Below, piece after piece: positions 14,642 to 24,254 of a stretch of 64,000 nucleotides of DNA. Below the pieces are notes generated by a model. It worked only from the letters and a program-made list of their open reading frames with translations, did not search any database and was not told the DNA's origin. The DNA lies in the NCBI GenBank assembly GCA_934320655.1, contig CAKRFN010000013.1, forward strand, positions 1 through 64,000. The letters run 5' to 3'. How positions within the stretch are numbered: position 1 is the first letter of the stretch; each line of letters opens with the position of its first letter. A program made the position numbers and the translations under genes. The stretch comes from an uncultured Eubacterium sp. (GTDB lineage: Bacteria > Bacillota > Clostridia > Lachnospirales > Lachnospiraceae).

Positions 14642-16042
14642 TCATTTGGTATGAGCATCCAAGATGCTGCGCGCCACAGACAGACCGTTCGCGGATGCCT
14701 GCTGCAAGCCGCGCGTCACGGATGCTCCATCTCCGATCGCACGCAACCCCTTCACATTCGTTTCAAAATCACGGTTTACAACGACCTTGTTCGAATAGAA
14801 CTTGACCTCCACGCCATACATCAATGTCTCCTCACTGGCGATACCCGGTGTCACCTTGTCGAGTGCCTCGATCATTTCCTCGATATCGACCATGATCCGG
14901 TGCGGGAATACGAGCGACAGATCACCCGGCACGGCATCCTTTAAGGTCGGAATCAGATTGTTGCGGCAAAGCCGTTCCTCTGTCGTTCTTCTGCCTCTCT
15001 TGAAATCGCCGTAAGTCTGCACCATGATCTTGCCGTCGCAGAGCATATTTGACAACTGCGCGATCTGCTTGCCGTACTCGATCGGAGTTTTAAACGGTTT
15101 CGTAAAATTCTTCGATACGAGCAGTGCAAAGTTCGTATTGTTCGTTTTCATATCCTGCGACTTGTAGGCGTGTCCGTTGACGACCGCCAGACCGTTGTCG
15201 TAGTATTCCGTCGCTACCTCTCCGGACGGATTCGTACAGAATGTGCGCACCTTATCATCGAACGTCGGGGTATGATATACCAGCTTTGCCTCGTACAGAT
15301 TTTTATTGAGCATCTCCATGACCTCATCACGCACCTCGACACGCACGCCGATATCCACGGTTCCGACCTCTGTCTCTACACCGATTTTCTTGCAGATGTG
15401 TGAAAACCAGTCCGCGCCCTCGCGTCCGACTGCCGATACGATCTCAGCCGCGTAGAGCTGTTCCCCTTTGTCTGTCACAACACCTTTTGCGACGCCATCC
15501 TCGACGATGATCTCATTTACCATTGTATTGAATTTCATTTCCACGCCCTGCTCCAGCAGATGTGCCTGCAGCTTGGCATAGATCTTGTAGCCTTCCTCCG
15601 TACCCAGATGGCGGATCGGACACTCAATCAGCTTGAGATTCGCATTGATCGCTTTTCTGCGGATCTCGCGGATCTCCTTTTCCTTATCCACGCCGTACAC
15701 ACTCGTGTCCGCGCCGAATTTCAGATAAATATCATCCGACTCATGGATCAGCTTTGTCGCCGCATCATATCCCAGAATCTCCGGCAATGTGCCGCCGACA
15801 TCCGGCGAGAGCGAGAGTTTTCCATCCGAAAACGCCCCTGCTCCGGCAAAACCGGTCGTGATGCTGCACGGTGTACAACCCACGCACACCTTTGTCTTTC
15901 GTTTCGGACACGCGCGATCCTCGATCCTGCGTCCCTTTTCAATCAACAGCACTTTTAAATCCGGCTTGCTGTGTATCAGCTCATAAGCGCAGAAAATACC
16001 CGAAGGTCCCGCGCCGATAATAATCACATCATAATTACTCAT
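14642..16042 (-). CDS. NAD(P)/FAD-dependent oxidoreductase (COG2509 type)
   Basis: 466-aa flavoprotein. The N-terminal Rossmann motif GAGPSGIFCAYEL binds FAD, and the C-terminal IGDGASVTRGLQQASANGLSVA closes the FAD site. A Cys-rich element near residues 45-60 (ACPKRKTKVCVGCTPC) is typical of this uncharacterised FAD-dependent dehydrogenase family. The electron acceptor and substrate are unknown. It is preceded by AGAGG and lies 66 bp after the small acidic protein gene; the PrsA-like gene follows. Confidence 0.9.
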   Translation of the reverse strand: MSNYDVIIIGAGPSGIFCAYELIHSKPDLKVLLIEKGRRIEDRACPKRKTKVCVGCTPCSITTGFAGAGAFSDGKLSLSPDVGGTLPEILGYDAATKLIHESDDIYLKFGADTSVYGVDKEKEIREIRRKAINANLKLIECPIRHLGTEEGYKIYAKLQAHLLEQGVEMKFNTMVNEIIVEDGVAKGVVTDKGEQLYAAEIVSAVGREGADWFSHICKKIGVETEVGTVDIGVRVEVRDEVMEMLNKNLYEAKLVYHTPTFDDKVRTFCTNPSGEVATEYYDNGLAVVNGHAYKSQDMKTNNTNFALLVSKNFTKPFKTPIEYGKQIAQLSNMLCDGKIMVQTYGDFKRGRRTTEERLCRNNLIPTLKDAVPGDLSLVFPHRIMVDIEEMIEALDKVTPGIASEETLMYGVEVKFYSNKVVVNRDFETNVKGLRAIGDGASVTRGLQQASANGLSVARSILDAHTK

Positions 16043-16108
16043 TTCGGTTTCCTCTTACTTTTTATATCTTTATCGCAGGTTTCCCGTCGGAATCCCGTAT
16101 TTCATAGG

Positions 16109-16372
16109 CTATGCCTCCACGATCAGATAGCGTCCCCGCTCCAGCGGAAATACTTCCGGCTGTTCAAGCAGTTCTTCGTCGGACATGCCGCAGATATCTA
16201 CGCCTTCCTCCTCGAAATACTGCTTTACTTCTTTTTTGTTTTTACATACGATCGCCATGCAGTCTTCAAGAAAATATTCGGCTTCCTCCAATGTCTCTGC
16301 TACCGGCTCCGGAAAGAGCTGCAACTGCTGATCCAGAAATGACTGTAAATCCTGTTCGCTGTATGAACTCAT
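16109..16372 (-). CDS. Small acidic conserved protein, unknown function
   Basis: 87 aa, strongly acidic (many Glu), predicted helical at the N-terminus and with a compact C-terminal half ending RGRYLIVEA. No membrane segment or catalytic motif is visible. GAGGAGG eight bases before the ATG supports expression. It lies between maf and the FAD oxidoreductase on the same strand. It resembles short uncharacterised proteins common in Lachnospiraceae, but I cannot name a family. Confidence 0.75.
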   Translation of the reverse strand: MSSYSEQDLQSFLDQQLQLFPEPVAETLEEAEYFLEDCMAIVCKNKKEVKQYFEEEGVDICGMSDEELLEQPEVFPLERGRYLIVEA

Positions 16373-16441
16373 CCTGATTTCCTCCTCTTTGGTTCTCCTA
16401 TTATCTTAACGGATCTGCCGGAAAATGGCAATGGGATTCTG

Positions 16442-17017
16442 TTACATCCCATGCAGCTCATGATAGAGTCTGGCGATGGGCAGACCTACCACATTCTGAT
16501 AGTCGCCCTCGATCCCGCTGATATAGATCGCGGCATCGCTCTGGATGCCGTAGGCTCCTGCCTTGTCCATACCGTCAGAATGTGCCACATAATCGGCGAT
16601 CTCCTCCTCGCTCATCGGATAAAAATGGACGCGGGTGCACTCGGCAAATATCCGTACTTCGTCGGATTCCTCTGGATTTCCGGCGATGCGGTCGATCGCC
16701 ACGCCGGTGTATACCTCATGCGTTCGTCCGGAGAGCATACGGATCATGCGCTCCATATCCGCGCGGTCTTTCGGTTTGCCGAGGATCTCGCCCTCACAGA
16801 CAACGATTGTGTCCGCGCCAATGACGATGCTTTCTTCTCCCGCGTGATGTGCTGCGATCTCACGTGCTTTTGCCGCCGCGAGATTCTGTACGATCTCCTG
16901 CGGGGTGTCTCCTATCTGTCGCTCTTCGCCGGTCGCCGGTTCGATGTCGAAGGTGATGCCGAGCATACCGAGCAGTTCTCTCCTTCGCGGAGACTGTGAT
17001 GCTAATATATATTTCAT
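16442..17017 (-). CDS. maf: Maf-like nucleotide pyrophosphatase
   Basis: 191 aa, house-cleaning nucleoside-triphosphate pyrophosphatase active on dTTP/UTP or modified nucleotides. Family signatures are ILASQSPRRRELL at the N-terminus, IVIGADTIVV with the catalytic Asp, KPKDRADMERMI and the C-terminal YQNVVGLPIARL. The ATG at 17017 has AAGGAG six bases upstream; an extension to 17146 would run through the inverted repeat between addA and maf. It follows addA after a 167-bp gap containing that repeat. Confidence 0.93.
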   Translation of the reverse strand: MKYILASQSPRRRELLGMLGITFDIEPATGEERQIGDTPQEIVQNLAAAKAREIAAHHAGEESIVIGADTIVVCEGEILGKPKDRADMERMIRMLSGRTHEVYTGVAIDRIAGNPEESDEVRIFAECTRVHFYPMSEEEIADYVAHSDGMDKAGAYGIQSDAAIYISGIEGDYQNVVGLPIARLYHELHGM

Positions 17018-17062
17018 ATGATTCTCCTTATGAATATGTGATATCTTAGGTGGTTGCGAAAC

Positions 17063-17177
17063 ACTATGATAAGAGGTCGCAGCTTCCGCAAGCACCATAT
17101 TTTCAATTTGATGGCTGCGCTCACAGCCGTTCACCGAAACAGGCATGCTTGCGGGAGCTGCGTCCTCATGGCATAGT
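17063..17177. repeat. 32-bp imperfect inverted repeat between addA and maf
   Basis: Arms 17063-17094 and 17146-17177 match at about 27 of 32 bases, with a 51-bp centre holding a smaller GGCTG/CAGCC hairpin. The whole would fold as one long stem in RNA. There is no T-run after it, so it is not a plain terminator. It may be a processing site, a leader structure for maf or a miniature mobile element remnant. Confidence 0.7.
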
Positions 17178-17184
17178 AACTATC

Positions 17185-20100
17185 TTACGCCTGTATGATT
17201 TCTTCCAGCCGGAACGAATAGATCAGCTTCTCCTTGACCGGCTTGCCGGTCGCCGCTGCCAGCGCGCGTGCATACAGATCCATCTGCGTCTGATAGCGGT
17301 CTAACAACTGTGATGCCTCGCGCACCGCATCCGTCTTATAATCGAGCAACACAAGTCCGTCCGCTTCCTCAAAATACAGGTCAATGATACCCTGTACGAG
17401 TACGAGCTGCTCACTGTGGATCTGCGGATCGGTCTCACATGCTGGAAGTCCCATGACAAACGGCTGCTCCCGATACAAAGAGCCAGAATTATGCGCCTGC
17501 ATAATCCTTTTTGCCAGATCTGTCTGTAAAAAATGCACGATCTGGCGCACATTGATGAGCGCCGCCGCATCTGCCTGTAGCCGTCCGTTTTCACAGAGTG
17601 CATCCCTCTGTCGGGTAATCTCCGCCGTCAGCTCCGCGCCCTGTCCACGCGCATCACCCAGCAGCGCCCCCAGCGCACCATAATCCAGACACTCCATCAT
17701 CCGGTGCATTGCCGTACCGCGCAGCGCGCCCCGGTGCGGTGCATCCGTCATCGCTTCGTCTGTCTGCTCTGTCCGTGCAAAACGCGGCACATACACTTCG
17801 GGCTCCGCCTCGTCCTTCGCATACCAGACGAGCGCCTCCTCATCCCCCGGCTCCAAAATCATATTCCGGTGCTTGATCTCCGACACGGACATCTTCGTCC
17901 GCAGCGTCACCTCATCCTCATAGGGATAACTGCTGTGCAGCCGCTCATCGATCGCCGCATACACATCCGGATCTACCGTTTCGAGCTGTTCGATCAACTG
18001 CTCTTTTTGAATGTACTGCTGCGCCTCATGCAGTTGTGTGTGCATGACAAACTGTGCGGACTCATACGTCTCGATCGACAGATGCTCCGGATGGCGATAC
18101 GCACCCGGCATGATCCAGTCAAGGTAACAGCCTGCCTCCCGCCGATCCAGAAACGATGCATCCTGCTCCGACTCCAGCTCATACCGCAGCAACGCGGTTT
18201 CCAGTCCCTTGAGTGTACCGGTCAATATGAGCTGCTCCTTCGCGCGGGTCAGTGCCACATACAATACGCGCAGCTCCTCGCCGATATTATCCCCTGCGAT
18301 ATGTGCGGCAACCATTTCTTTTAACAGCGTCGTGCGCTTGCGATGGCGTTTGCCCTCTGAGCGGGTGAGACCGACCCCATAGGTACTGTCGAGAATCATC
18401 GTATCCTCGCTGTCCTTTTTGTTGAACCTGCGCCCCAGCCCACTCACAAACACGATCGGAAACTCCAGTCCCTTACTCTTGTGGATGCTCATAATGCGCA
18501 CGACATTTTCATGCTCTCCGGTCACATCCGCCTCGCCGTAATCGACCTCGTATTTCTGTAGCTGCTCCATATAGCGTATAAACGAAAAAAGTCCCTGATA
18601 GCTCATGCGCTCAAAGCCCGCCGCATGTTGTAACAGCATCTCCACGTTTGCCAGCCGCCGCTCTCCCGCAGGCAGCGCGCGCACCAGATTCAGATAGCCG
18701 CTCTCCCGCAGAATCTCATCAAGCAGGTCATGGACACTCAGATGCCTTGCCATCTCCCGATACGTCTCAAACCGCTGTAAAAAGCAGCTGCACTTCTCCC
18801 GCAGCAGCGGATCGTCACCTTCTATGGCATACGCCGTGACATGGTCATAAAAAAATGCCGCCTGCCCCACGAGCCGGATCTGTGCGAGCTGCGCATCCGT
18901 GAAATTAAAAAACATGCTGCGCATCACCGCCGCGAGCGGAATATCCTGCAACGGATTGTCGATCACATGGCAGAGACCGAGCACCGTCTGTACCTCCGTG
19001 GTGCCGAAATATCCGGTCTGTGACATCTGATGGGAGGGAATCCCACGCGCCGCGAGCTGTTCTGCGAGTTCATCGCCCCACGAACCGGGGGAACGCAGCA
19101 GAATCACAATATCCGAATAGCATACCGGACGGAAACCGCCCGCTCCATCCGAGATCTGCTGGCTCTCGACCACGCGGCGGATCTCCTCCGCGATCATCGC
19201 TGCCTCCAGCTCCTTTGCATTGTCCGCACCCGATTCGTCAAGCGACTCTGCAGCGCTGTCCGCAAGCAGAATGCGTGTCCGGTAGGCATCCACGTCTTGC
19301 GGCTGCGGAAATGACGCACCCGGATAGAGTGCCGCATCCCTGTCATACTCGACACCGCCGACATCGCGTTTCATAATCCGGTAAAACAGGTCATTGACAC
19401 TCTCTAACACCTCCGGACGGCTGCGGAAGTTCTGCTTGAGACAGATCTTGCGGCAGCGCGATTCTGACTCCGTGTACGTGTCGTATTTTTCCATAAACAG
19501 CTCCGGTCTCGCCAGACGGAACCGGTAAATGCTCTGTTTAACATCCCCGACCATAAAACGGTTATCCGCGCCGTTGCCGCCCGACACGGCGGACAAAATC
19601 GTCTCCTGCACATAATTGGAATCCTGATACTCGTCGATCATGACCTCCTCAAACATGGACTGAAACTCCCGTGCGACTTCGGTCGGCTCCTTCGTCTTCT
19701 CGTCGATCAGAATGCGTAACGCCATATGCTCAATATCAGAAAAATCCAGCAGACCACGCTCCTGCTTTTTCGTTCTGTATGCATTTGCATAATCCATTGT
19801 CAGCCTTGACAATACCGCGATCGAGCGTCCGGTCTCCGCCAGATCATCCAGCTGTGCGCGCAGGGTTCTCCCAAAATATTTCTTATGGAGTTTTTGCAGG
19901 TCATCCTTCACCTGTGTGCGCAGCGATTTGACCAGCTCCTGAATCCCCTTATCGCCGTCAAAGCCGCGCCGCGTCCCCAGTCTGCCAAAATCGACCTCAT
20001 CGATCGCCTGTCCGAGCGCATCATAGTCTGCAATATCATCCAGCAGCTGCATCTGTTCGATGACATATCGGATATTATCCAGATACATATCTGGTCCGCC

Positions 20101-20832
20101 CGGTTCCTCACACAGACGGCTCGCCAGTATCAGTTGGGCGCGCTCACCAGATAGCACCGCATGCACATACCGCATCAGATCCTGCAGCCAGTTGTCCCCA
20201 TCCACCAGTGCCTCCGGTGTCAGAGCCTGCGGCTCATACGGCTCACACAGGCTTTGCAGCCACTCCTCCTGCCACGGATAACTCGTTGAAAATGTATAGA
20301 GATTCTGTACCATCTGCGCCAGCGGTGCGTCGCTTTTTGCAGTTGCATAATTATCCGCAAAACGGATAAACTCACTATCTGCCTCATCATACCAGCGCTC
20401 CAGCACATCCGTCAGCACATCCTCCGCCAGCAACGACAATTCTCCCGGATCCCCGACACGGAACCCCGGCTCTAAGTCGATACACTGAAAATAATTTTTG
20501 ACCACATACAGGCAAAAGCTGTCGATCGTCGTGATCTGTGCATGGTGCACGAGCGTATACTGACGATTCAGATATGCATTGCCGGGATCAAGTGCCATCC
20601 GCTCCTCAATCGCCTTTGCGACACGCTCCCGCATCTCTGCCGCCGCTGCCTTCGTAAAGGTCACAACGAGCATCCGGTCGATATCCACCGGATGCTCACT
20701 GCTCAATACCTTTTGTATGATACGCTCGACGAGCACCGCAGTTTTGCCGCTGCCGGCTGCCGCCGAAACGAGCAGATTGCAGCCGCGCAGGTCAATCACC
20801 TGCTGCTGCTGCTCGGTCCATGATACGCTCAT
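17185..20832 (-). CDS. addA: AddA, helicase-nuclease subunit A
   Basis: 1215 aa, matching Bacillus AddA in size (~1230). UvrD-like helicase with Walker A AAAGSGKTAVL near residue 25, helicase motifs (VMIDEYQDSN, GDVKQSIYRFRLA, IMSIHKSKGLEFPIVFV, LYVALTRAKEQL) and a RecB-type nuclease at the C-terminus (LVLLDYKTDAV). With AddB it resects double-strand breaks and responds to Chi for RecA loading. It begins two bases after the addB stop, so the subunits are co-translated. Confidence 0.97.
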   Translation of the reverse strand: MSVSWTEQQQQVIDLRGCNLLVSAAAGSGKTAVLVERIIQKVLSSEHPVDIDRMLVVTFTKAAAAEMRERVAKAIEERMALDPGNAYLNRQYTLVHHAQITTIDSFCLYVVKNYFQCIDLEPGFRVGDPGELSLLAEDVLTDVLERWYDEADSEFIRFADNYATAKSDAPLAQMVQNLYTFSTSYPWQEEWLQSLCEPYEPQALTPEALVDGDNWLQDLMRYVHAVLSGERAQLILASRLCEEPGGPDMYLDNIRYVIEQMQLLDDIADYDALGQAIDEVDFGRLGTRRGFDGDKGIQELVKSLRTQVKDDLQKLHKKYFGRTLRAQLDDLAETGRSIAVLSRLTMDYANAYRTKKQERGLLDFSDIEHMALRILIDEKTKEPTEVAREFQSMFEEVMIDEYQDSNYVQETILSAVSGGNGADNRFMVGDVKQSIYRFRLARPELFMEKYDTYTESESRCRKICLKQNFRSRPEVLESVNDLFYRIMKRDVGGVEYDRDAALYPGASFPQPQDVDAYRTRILLADSAAESLDESGADNAKELEAAMIAEEIRRVVESQQISDGAGGFRPVCYSDIVILLRSPGSWGDELAEQLAARGIPSHQMSQTGYFGTTEVQTVLGLCHVIDNPLQDIPLAAVMRSMFFNFTDAQLAQIRLVGQAAFFYDHVTAYAIEGDDPLLREKCSCFLQRFETYREMARHLSVHDLLDEILRESGYLNLVRALPAGERRLANVEMLLQHAAGFERMSYQGLFSFIRYMEQLQKYEVDYGEADVTGEHENVVRIMSIHKSKGLEFPIVFVSGLGRRFNKKDSEDTMILDSTYGVGLTRSEGKRHRKRTTLLKEMVAAHIAGDNIGEELRVLYVALTRAKEQLILTGTLKGLETALLRYELESEQDASFLDRREAGCYLDWIMPGAYRHPEHLSIETYESAQFVMHTQLHEAQQYIQKEQLIEQLETVDPDVYAAIDERLHSSYPYEDEVTLRTKMSVSEIKHRNMILEPGDEEALVWYAKDEAEPEVYVPRFARTEQTDEAMTDAPHRGALRGTAMHRMMECLDYGALGALLGDARGQGAELTAEITRQRDALCENGRLQADAAALINVRQIVHFLQTDLAKRIMQAHNSGSLYREQPFVMGLPACETDPQIHSEQLVLVQGIIDLYFEEADGLVLLDYKTDAVREASQLLDRYQTQMDLYARALAAATGKPVKEKLIYSFRLEEIIQA

Positions 20833-20834
20833 CG

Positions 20835-23800
20835 TCAGTTCCCCTCCTTTTTCTGATCTAATGCCTGCTGCATCTGATCAAAGATCTCATCCTCCGCACC
20901 GACCCGGTCGAGCCTGCGGTAGCTGCAACCGTCCAGCCGCTCATCAAACCCACAGATGCTGCGATAACCGCACCACGTACACGCATTTTTGCCCTTCAGC
21001 TCATACGGTGATGCCGCGATCTCGCCTGCAAGCATCCGCTTTCCAAGCCCTAAGATCGTCTGATTCACATATTCGCTCATCGTTTGAAACTGCTCCGTGT
21101 CATAGACCTTGGATGTCTTTGACAGATCTCCGCTCTTTGTCCGGGCAACCGGTATGACATCCGAGCGGTCCGTGAACTCAGTATCCATCGCACCGTAAAC
21201 CTCCGGATCCGCATTCACGATGCCGTCCAGCCGCAGCCGCTCAAACACACCCTGCCAGATCTCCTGCTCATCAGTCTCGCCTTCCGTCTGGATCACCGGC
21301 TCATCCACATGGTAATAGAAAATACCCGCCGGCAATACCGCCCCTGTGTGGGGACGTTTGCGCAGCAGCTCCATCGCCGCATTCAGATAGACGACAAGCT
21401 GTAGCTGCAAGCCATGATACATGGACAGCAGCGAAAACTTCGTCTGTCCCGATTTATAATCGATGATCTTCACATAAGTGTCTGCACCGTTGTCCATCAC
21501 ATCGACGCGGTCAATCCTGCCGCGCAGACGCATCCGTTCTTCCTCATTTAAAACGAACTCCGCTGCGTCTAAATGTTCCGCCATGCCAAATCCGATCTCG
21601 TAGGCAGCCGGCAGGAAACGCCCTTTTCGCACCTGTCTTGTCAGCGTATCTACTGTCTGATGCAGCAGATGCTCGATGCGGGTCACCAGATAGCGATTTT
21701 TTGCAGATGCATAAAGTGCATCGTTGCGCGTCTGTGCCATCGCTGTCTGCATCGCGTCGTCGCCGATCCTGTGGCGCACATCCTCCGGCGCATTGAACCA
21801 GTCATAATCGCTGGCAGCCAGACCGCGCGCATAGTGCTCGAGTGCAGAATGCACAAGATTACCGAAATCAACCGCCTCAAAGGTGTGTTCCTCCCTCGGT
21901 TGCAGTTGCAGTCCATACGTCAGAAAATGCTCATACGCACACGCCGCGAAGCGTTCCAGCCGCGTCACACTGTTTTCCAGTACCGTTCCGTACAGCATAC
22001 GGCTCACATCCGCGGGCAGCGGCTCCTGTCCGTAATGATAGAACGCAGCCGACAGCAGCCGTGCGAGCGGCTCCTGCCACTGTGCCTGTCTGCCATACCA
22101 CGCAAACAACGCGCGCCACTCAGGTGACGCCCCGCCGCTTTTTGCATCCTCGAGTCCTTCCGCCAGCAGCCGGAACGCCACACTGGGCGTTTGGATTCCG
22201 GACATCAGATCCGCAGACGGCAGTGTAGCGTCTGTAACCGTAAGTCCCGGAAACATCCGAAGCAGCATGCCGATCAGATAAGACCTGCGTCTGGATACAC
22301 CGTCTGCTCCGCGTCCCGCAAAGGTAAGATACAGCCGTTCGGAAGGCTTTGTCATGTTCAGATACAGGTAAAAGCGTTGGATAAACGCCCGTTCGCGCGC
22401 CGTCGGCGCCAGCTCATAGTGTGCTTGTGCCAGCATCTGGCGCTCCGGCTGGCTGAGGATTCCACCCTCATTTGTGACACGCGGGATCACACCATCATTC
22501 ACGCCAAGGAAAAACAGCACCTTGATATGATCCAGCCGCGTCCGCTCGATGTCTCCGACGAGCACCTGATCCGAGCCCGGCGGGATCACGGCTACCTCTG
22601 CGCCCTCAAAGCCCGCTTCTAAGACATCTGCATATTCATCCAGCGGTAACTGTTCTTCTCCGAGCAGTCCGACAAGCTTGTCAAACAGCTCCATTAAAAT
22701 CCGCCAGATCCGTCCCTCGGGATCTCCGTCCGAAAGTCTCCACGCGATCATCACATCATAGAGTGCCTGCGTGCGCACTTTTACCGTCGCATCCTCCGCT
22801 GTCATGACAGTCAGGTACGGATCGAGCACATCCATCAGTTGCTCCCGTATCTCATTGAGCTGCTGCAATTCTTCCACAGTCAGCCACTTCGGACAATACG
22901 TCCACAGCTTTTTCCACTGCCGCCAGCCGCAGATCCCGCAGGCGAGCACATAGTTTTCGAGCAGATCCGCCTGCCGCGGTTCGATCGGCAGCAAGCCGGA
23001 CTTGACCACACGCATCATGCTCTCATACGACAACCCGCGCGAAAGCCCTTCGGTTTTTGCCAGCTCCAGCAGTCCCCGCACGCATTCCATCAACGGATGG
23101 AACAGGATCGGTCTCGTCTGATCCAGAAAGTACGGGATCTCATACTCCGAAAATACCTGCGGCACGTAGGACGCATACAGCTCCACCTCACCCGATACGA
23201 TTGCGATCTCGCGGTAACGAAGACCACTCCGGATCAATCGTCTGATCTCCTGCGCCGCATAGCGCAGTTCATCCAGCGGCTTTGCAAAACCGAGTATATG
23301 CAGCTGCTCCTGTTTGTCCATCTCTCCTGCATACGGCATCTGGCGCAGCCGGAACAGATTTTGTTCTAAGTGATACAACAACGGCGCAGCCGCAAACCGG
23401 CACTGTTCCCCGCCGTTTAACACGGTCGGCTCACACACCTCCACCTGTGTGCGTGCCGCGATATCTAATAAGGTGTGGATCGTTTTTCTGGACAGGTAAA
23501 AGAGCTGCTCGACATCACTTGCCGCGAAAAAATCCTCCCGTGCATCGATCGTGAGCGCCACGTAGCAGTCCTTCACAACCGGAAATACCGCCTCTAAAAA
23601 CGTCTGCTGCACGGGCGTAAATCCGGTAAAGCCGTCAAATACAAGCACCGTATCATCAAATAATGCCGACTGCGGCACGAGCTGTGCCAGATATTCCACG
23701 ACCTCCTCCGCGAGCAGATAATCACCCTCTATTTCACGCAAAAAAGCGGTATACAACATCTGTATATCCGCCAATTTTGCCGCCAGAAGCGGTGAGACAC

Positions 23801-24239
23801 CCGGCTGCTGTGCCATCTCGGACAGCGTATCCGGCTCGATCCGGTACTGCGCCAGCTCGGTCAGAAACGACTTGATCTCATCAATATAACCGATCCGGTG
23901 CAGACTGCCCTGCAATACGTGTAGCCGCGGCTCTAAATCCGCCGCCAGCTTGCGCAGAATCAGATTTTTTCCGGTATCCTCGAGTACCTGTAACGTATCC
24001 CTGCCGAGCTCCTCAAACACACGATAAGCCAGACGCTTAAAGCTGAGTACATCCACATTTAAGATCGCATGGTTTTTCTGACGGCTCACAAACTCACGCT
24101 GCGTCGCCATCGTAAACTGCTCCGGCACGAGCACATAGTAGGTGCGCTTCGGATGCTGCTCCGCCTCCGCCAAGATATGTTCATAAAGCCGGTCTGATTT
24201 GCCGGCTCCCGAATTTCCCAAGATCAGATGCAATGCCAT
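20835..24239 (-). CDS. addB: AddB, helicase-nuclease subunit B
   Basis: 1134 aa, usual AddB length. Walker A-like GNSGAGKSDRL lies at the N-terminus. The C-terminal nuclease domain has the four-Cys iron-sulfur arrangement, one Cys upstream (ACAYEHFL) and three at the end (NACTWCGYRSICGF), with the catalytic IIDYKSGQTKF between. It is the first gene of the addBA pair and lies 15 bp after the ABC permease of the upstream efflux system. Confidence 0.96.
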   Translation of the reverse strand: MALHLILGNSGAGKSDRLYEHILAEAEQHPKRTYYVLVPEQFTMATQREFVSRQKNHAILNVDVLSFKRLAYRVFEELGRDTLQVLEDTGKNLILRKLAADLEPRLHVLQGSLHRIGYIDEIKSFLTELAQYRIEPDTLSEMAQQPGVSPLLAAKLADIQMLYTAFLREIEGDYLLAEEVVEYLAQLVPQSALFDDTVLVFDGFTGFTPVQQTFLEAVFPVVKDCYVALTIDAREDFFAASDVEQLFYLSRKTIHTLLDIAARTQVEVCEPTVLNGGEQCRFAAAPLLYHLEQNLFRLRQMPYAGEMDKQEQLHILGFAKPLDELRYAAQEIRRLIRSGLRYREIAIVSGEVELYASYVPQVFSEYEIPYFLDQTRPILFHPLMECVRGLLELAKTEGLSRGLSYESMMRVVKSGLLPIEPRQADLLENYVLACGICGWRQWKKLWTYCPKWLTVEELQQLNEIREQLMDVLDPYLTVMTAEDATVKVRTQALYDVMIAWRLSDGDPEGRIWRILMELFDKLVGLLGEEQLPLDEYADVLEAGFEGAEVAVIPPGSDQVLVGDIERTRLDHIKVLFFLGVNDGVIPRVTNEGGILSQPERQMLAQAHYELAPTARERAFIQRFYLYLNMTKPSERLYLTFAGRGADGVSRRRSYLIGMLLRMFPGLTVTDATLPSADLMSGIQTPSVAFRLLAEGLEDAKSGGASPEWRALFAWYGRQAQWQEPLARLLSAAFYHYGQEPLPADVSRMLYGTVLENSVTRLERFAACAYEHFLTYGLQLQPREEHTFEAVDFGNLVHSALEHYARGLAASDYDWFNAPEDVRHRIGDDAMQTAMAQTRNDALYASAKNRYLVTRIEHLLHQTVDTLTRQVRKGRFLPAAYEIGFGMAEHLDAAEFVLNEEERMRLRGRIDRVDVMDNGADTYVKIIDYKSGQTKFSLLSMYHGLQLQLVVYLNAAMELLRKRPHTGAVLPAGIFYYHVDEPVIQTEGETDEQEIWQGVFERLRLDGIVNADPEVYGAMDTEFTDRSDVIPVARTKSGDLSKTSKVYDTEQFQTMSEYVNQTILGLGKRMLAGEIAASPYELKGKNACTWCGYRSICGFDERLDGCSYRRLDRVGAEDEIFDQMQQALDQKKEGN

Positions 24240-24254
24240 AACTGTTTCTCCCCG

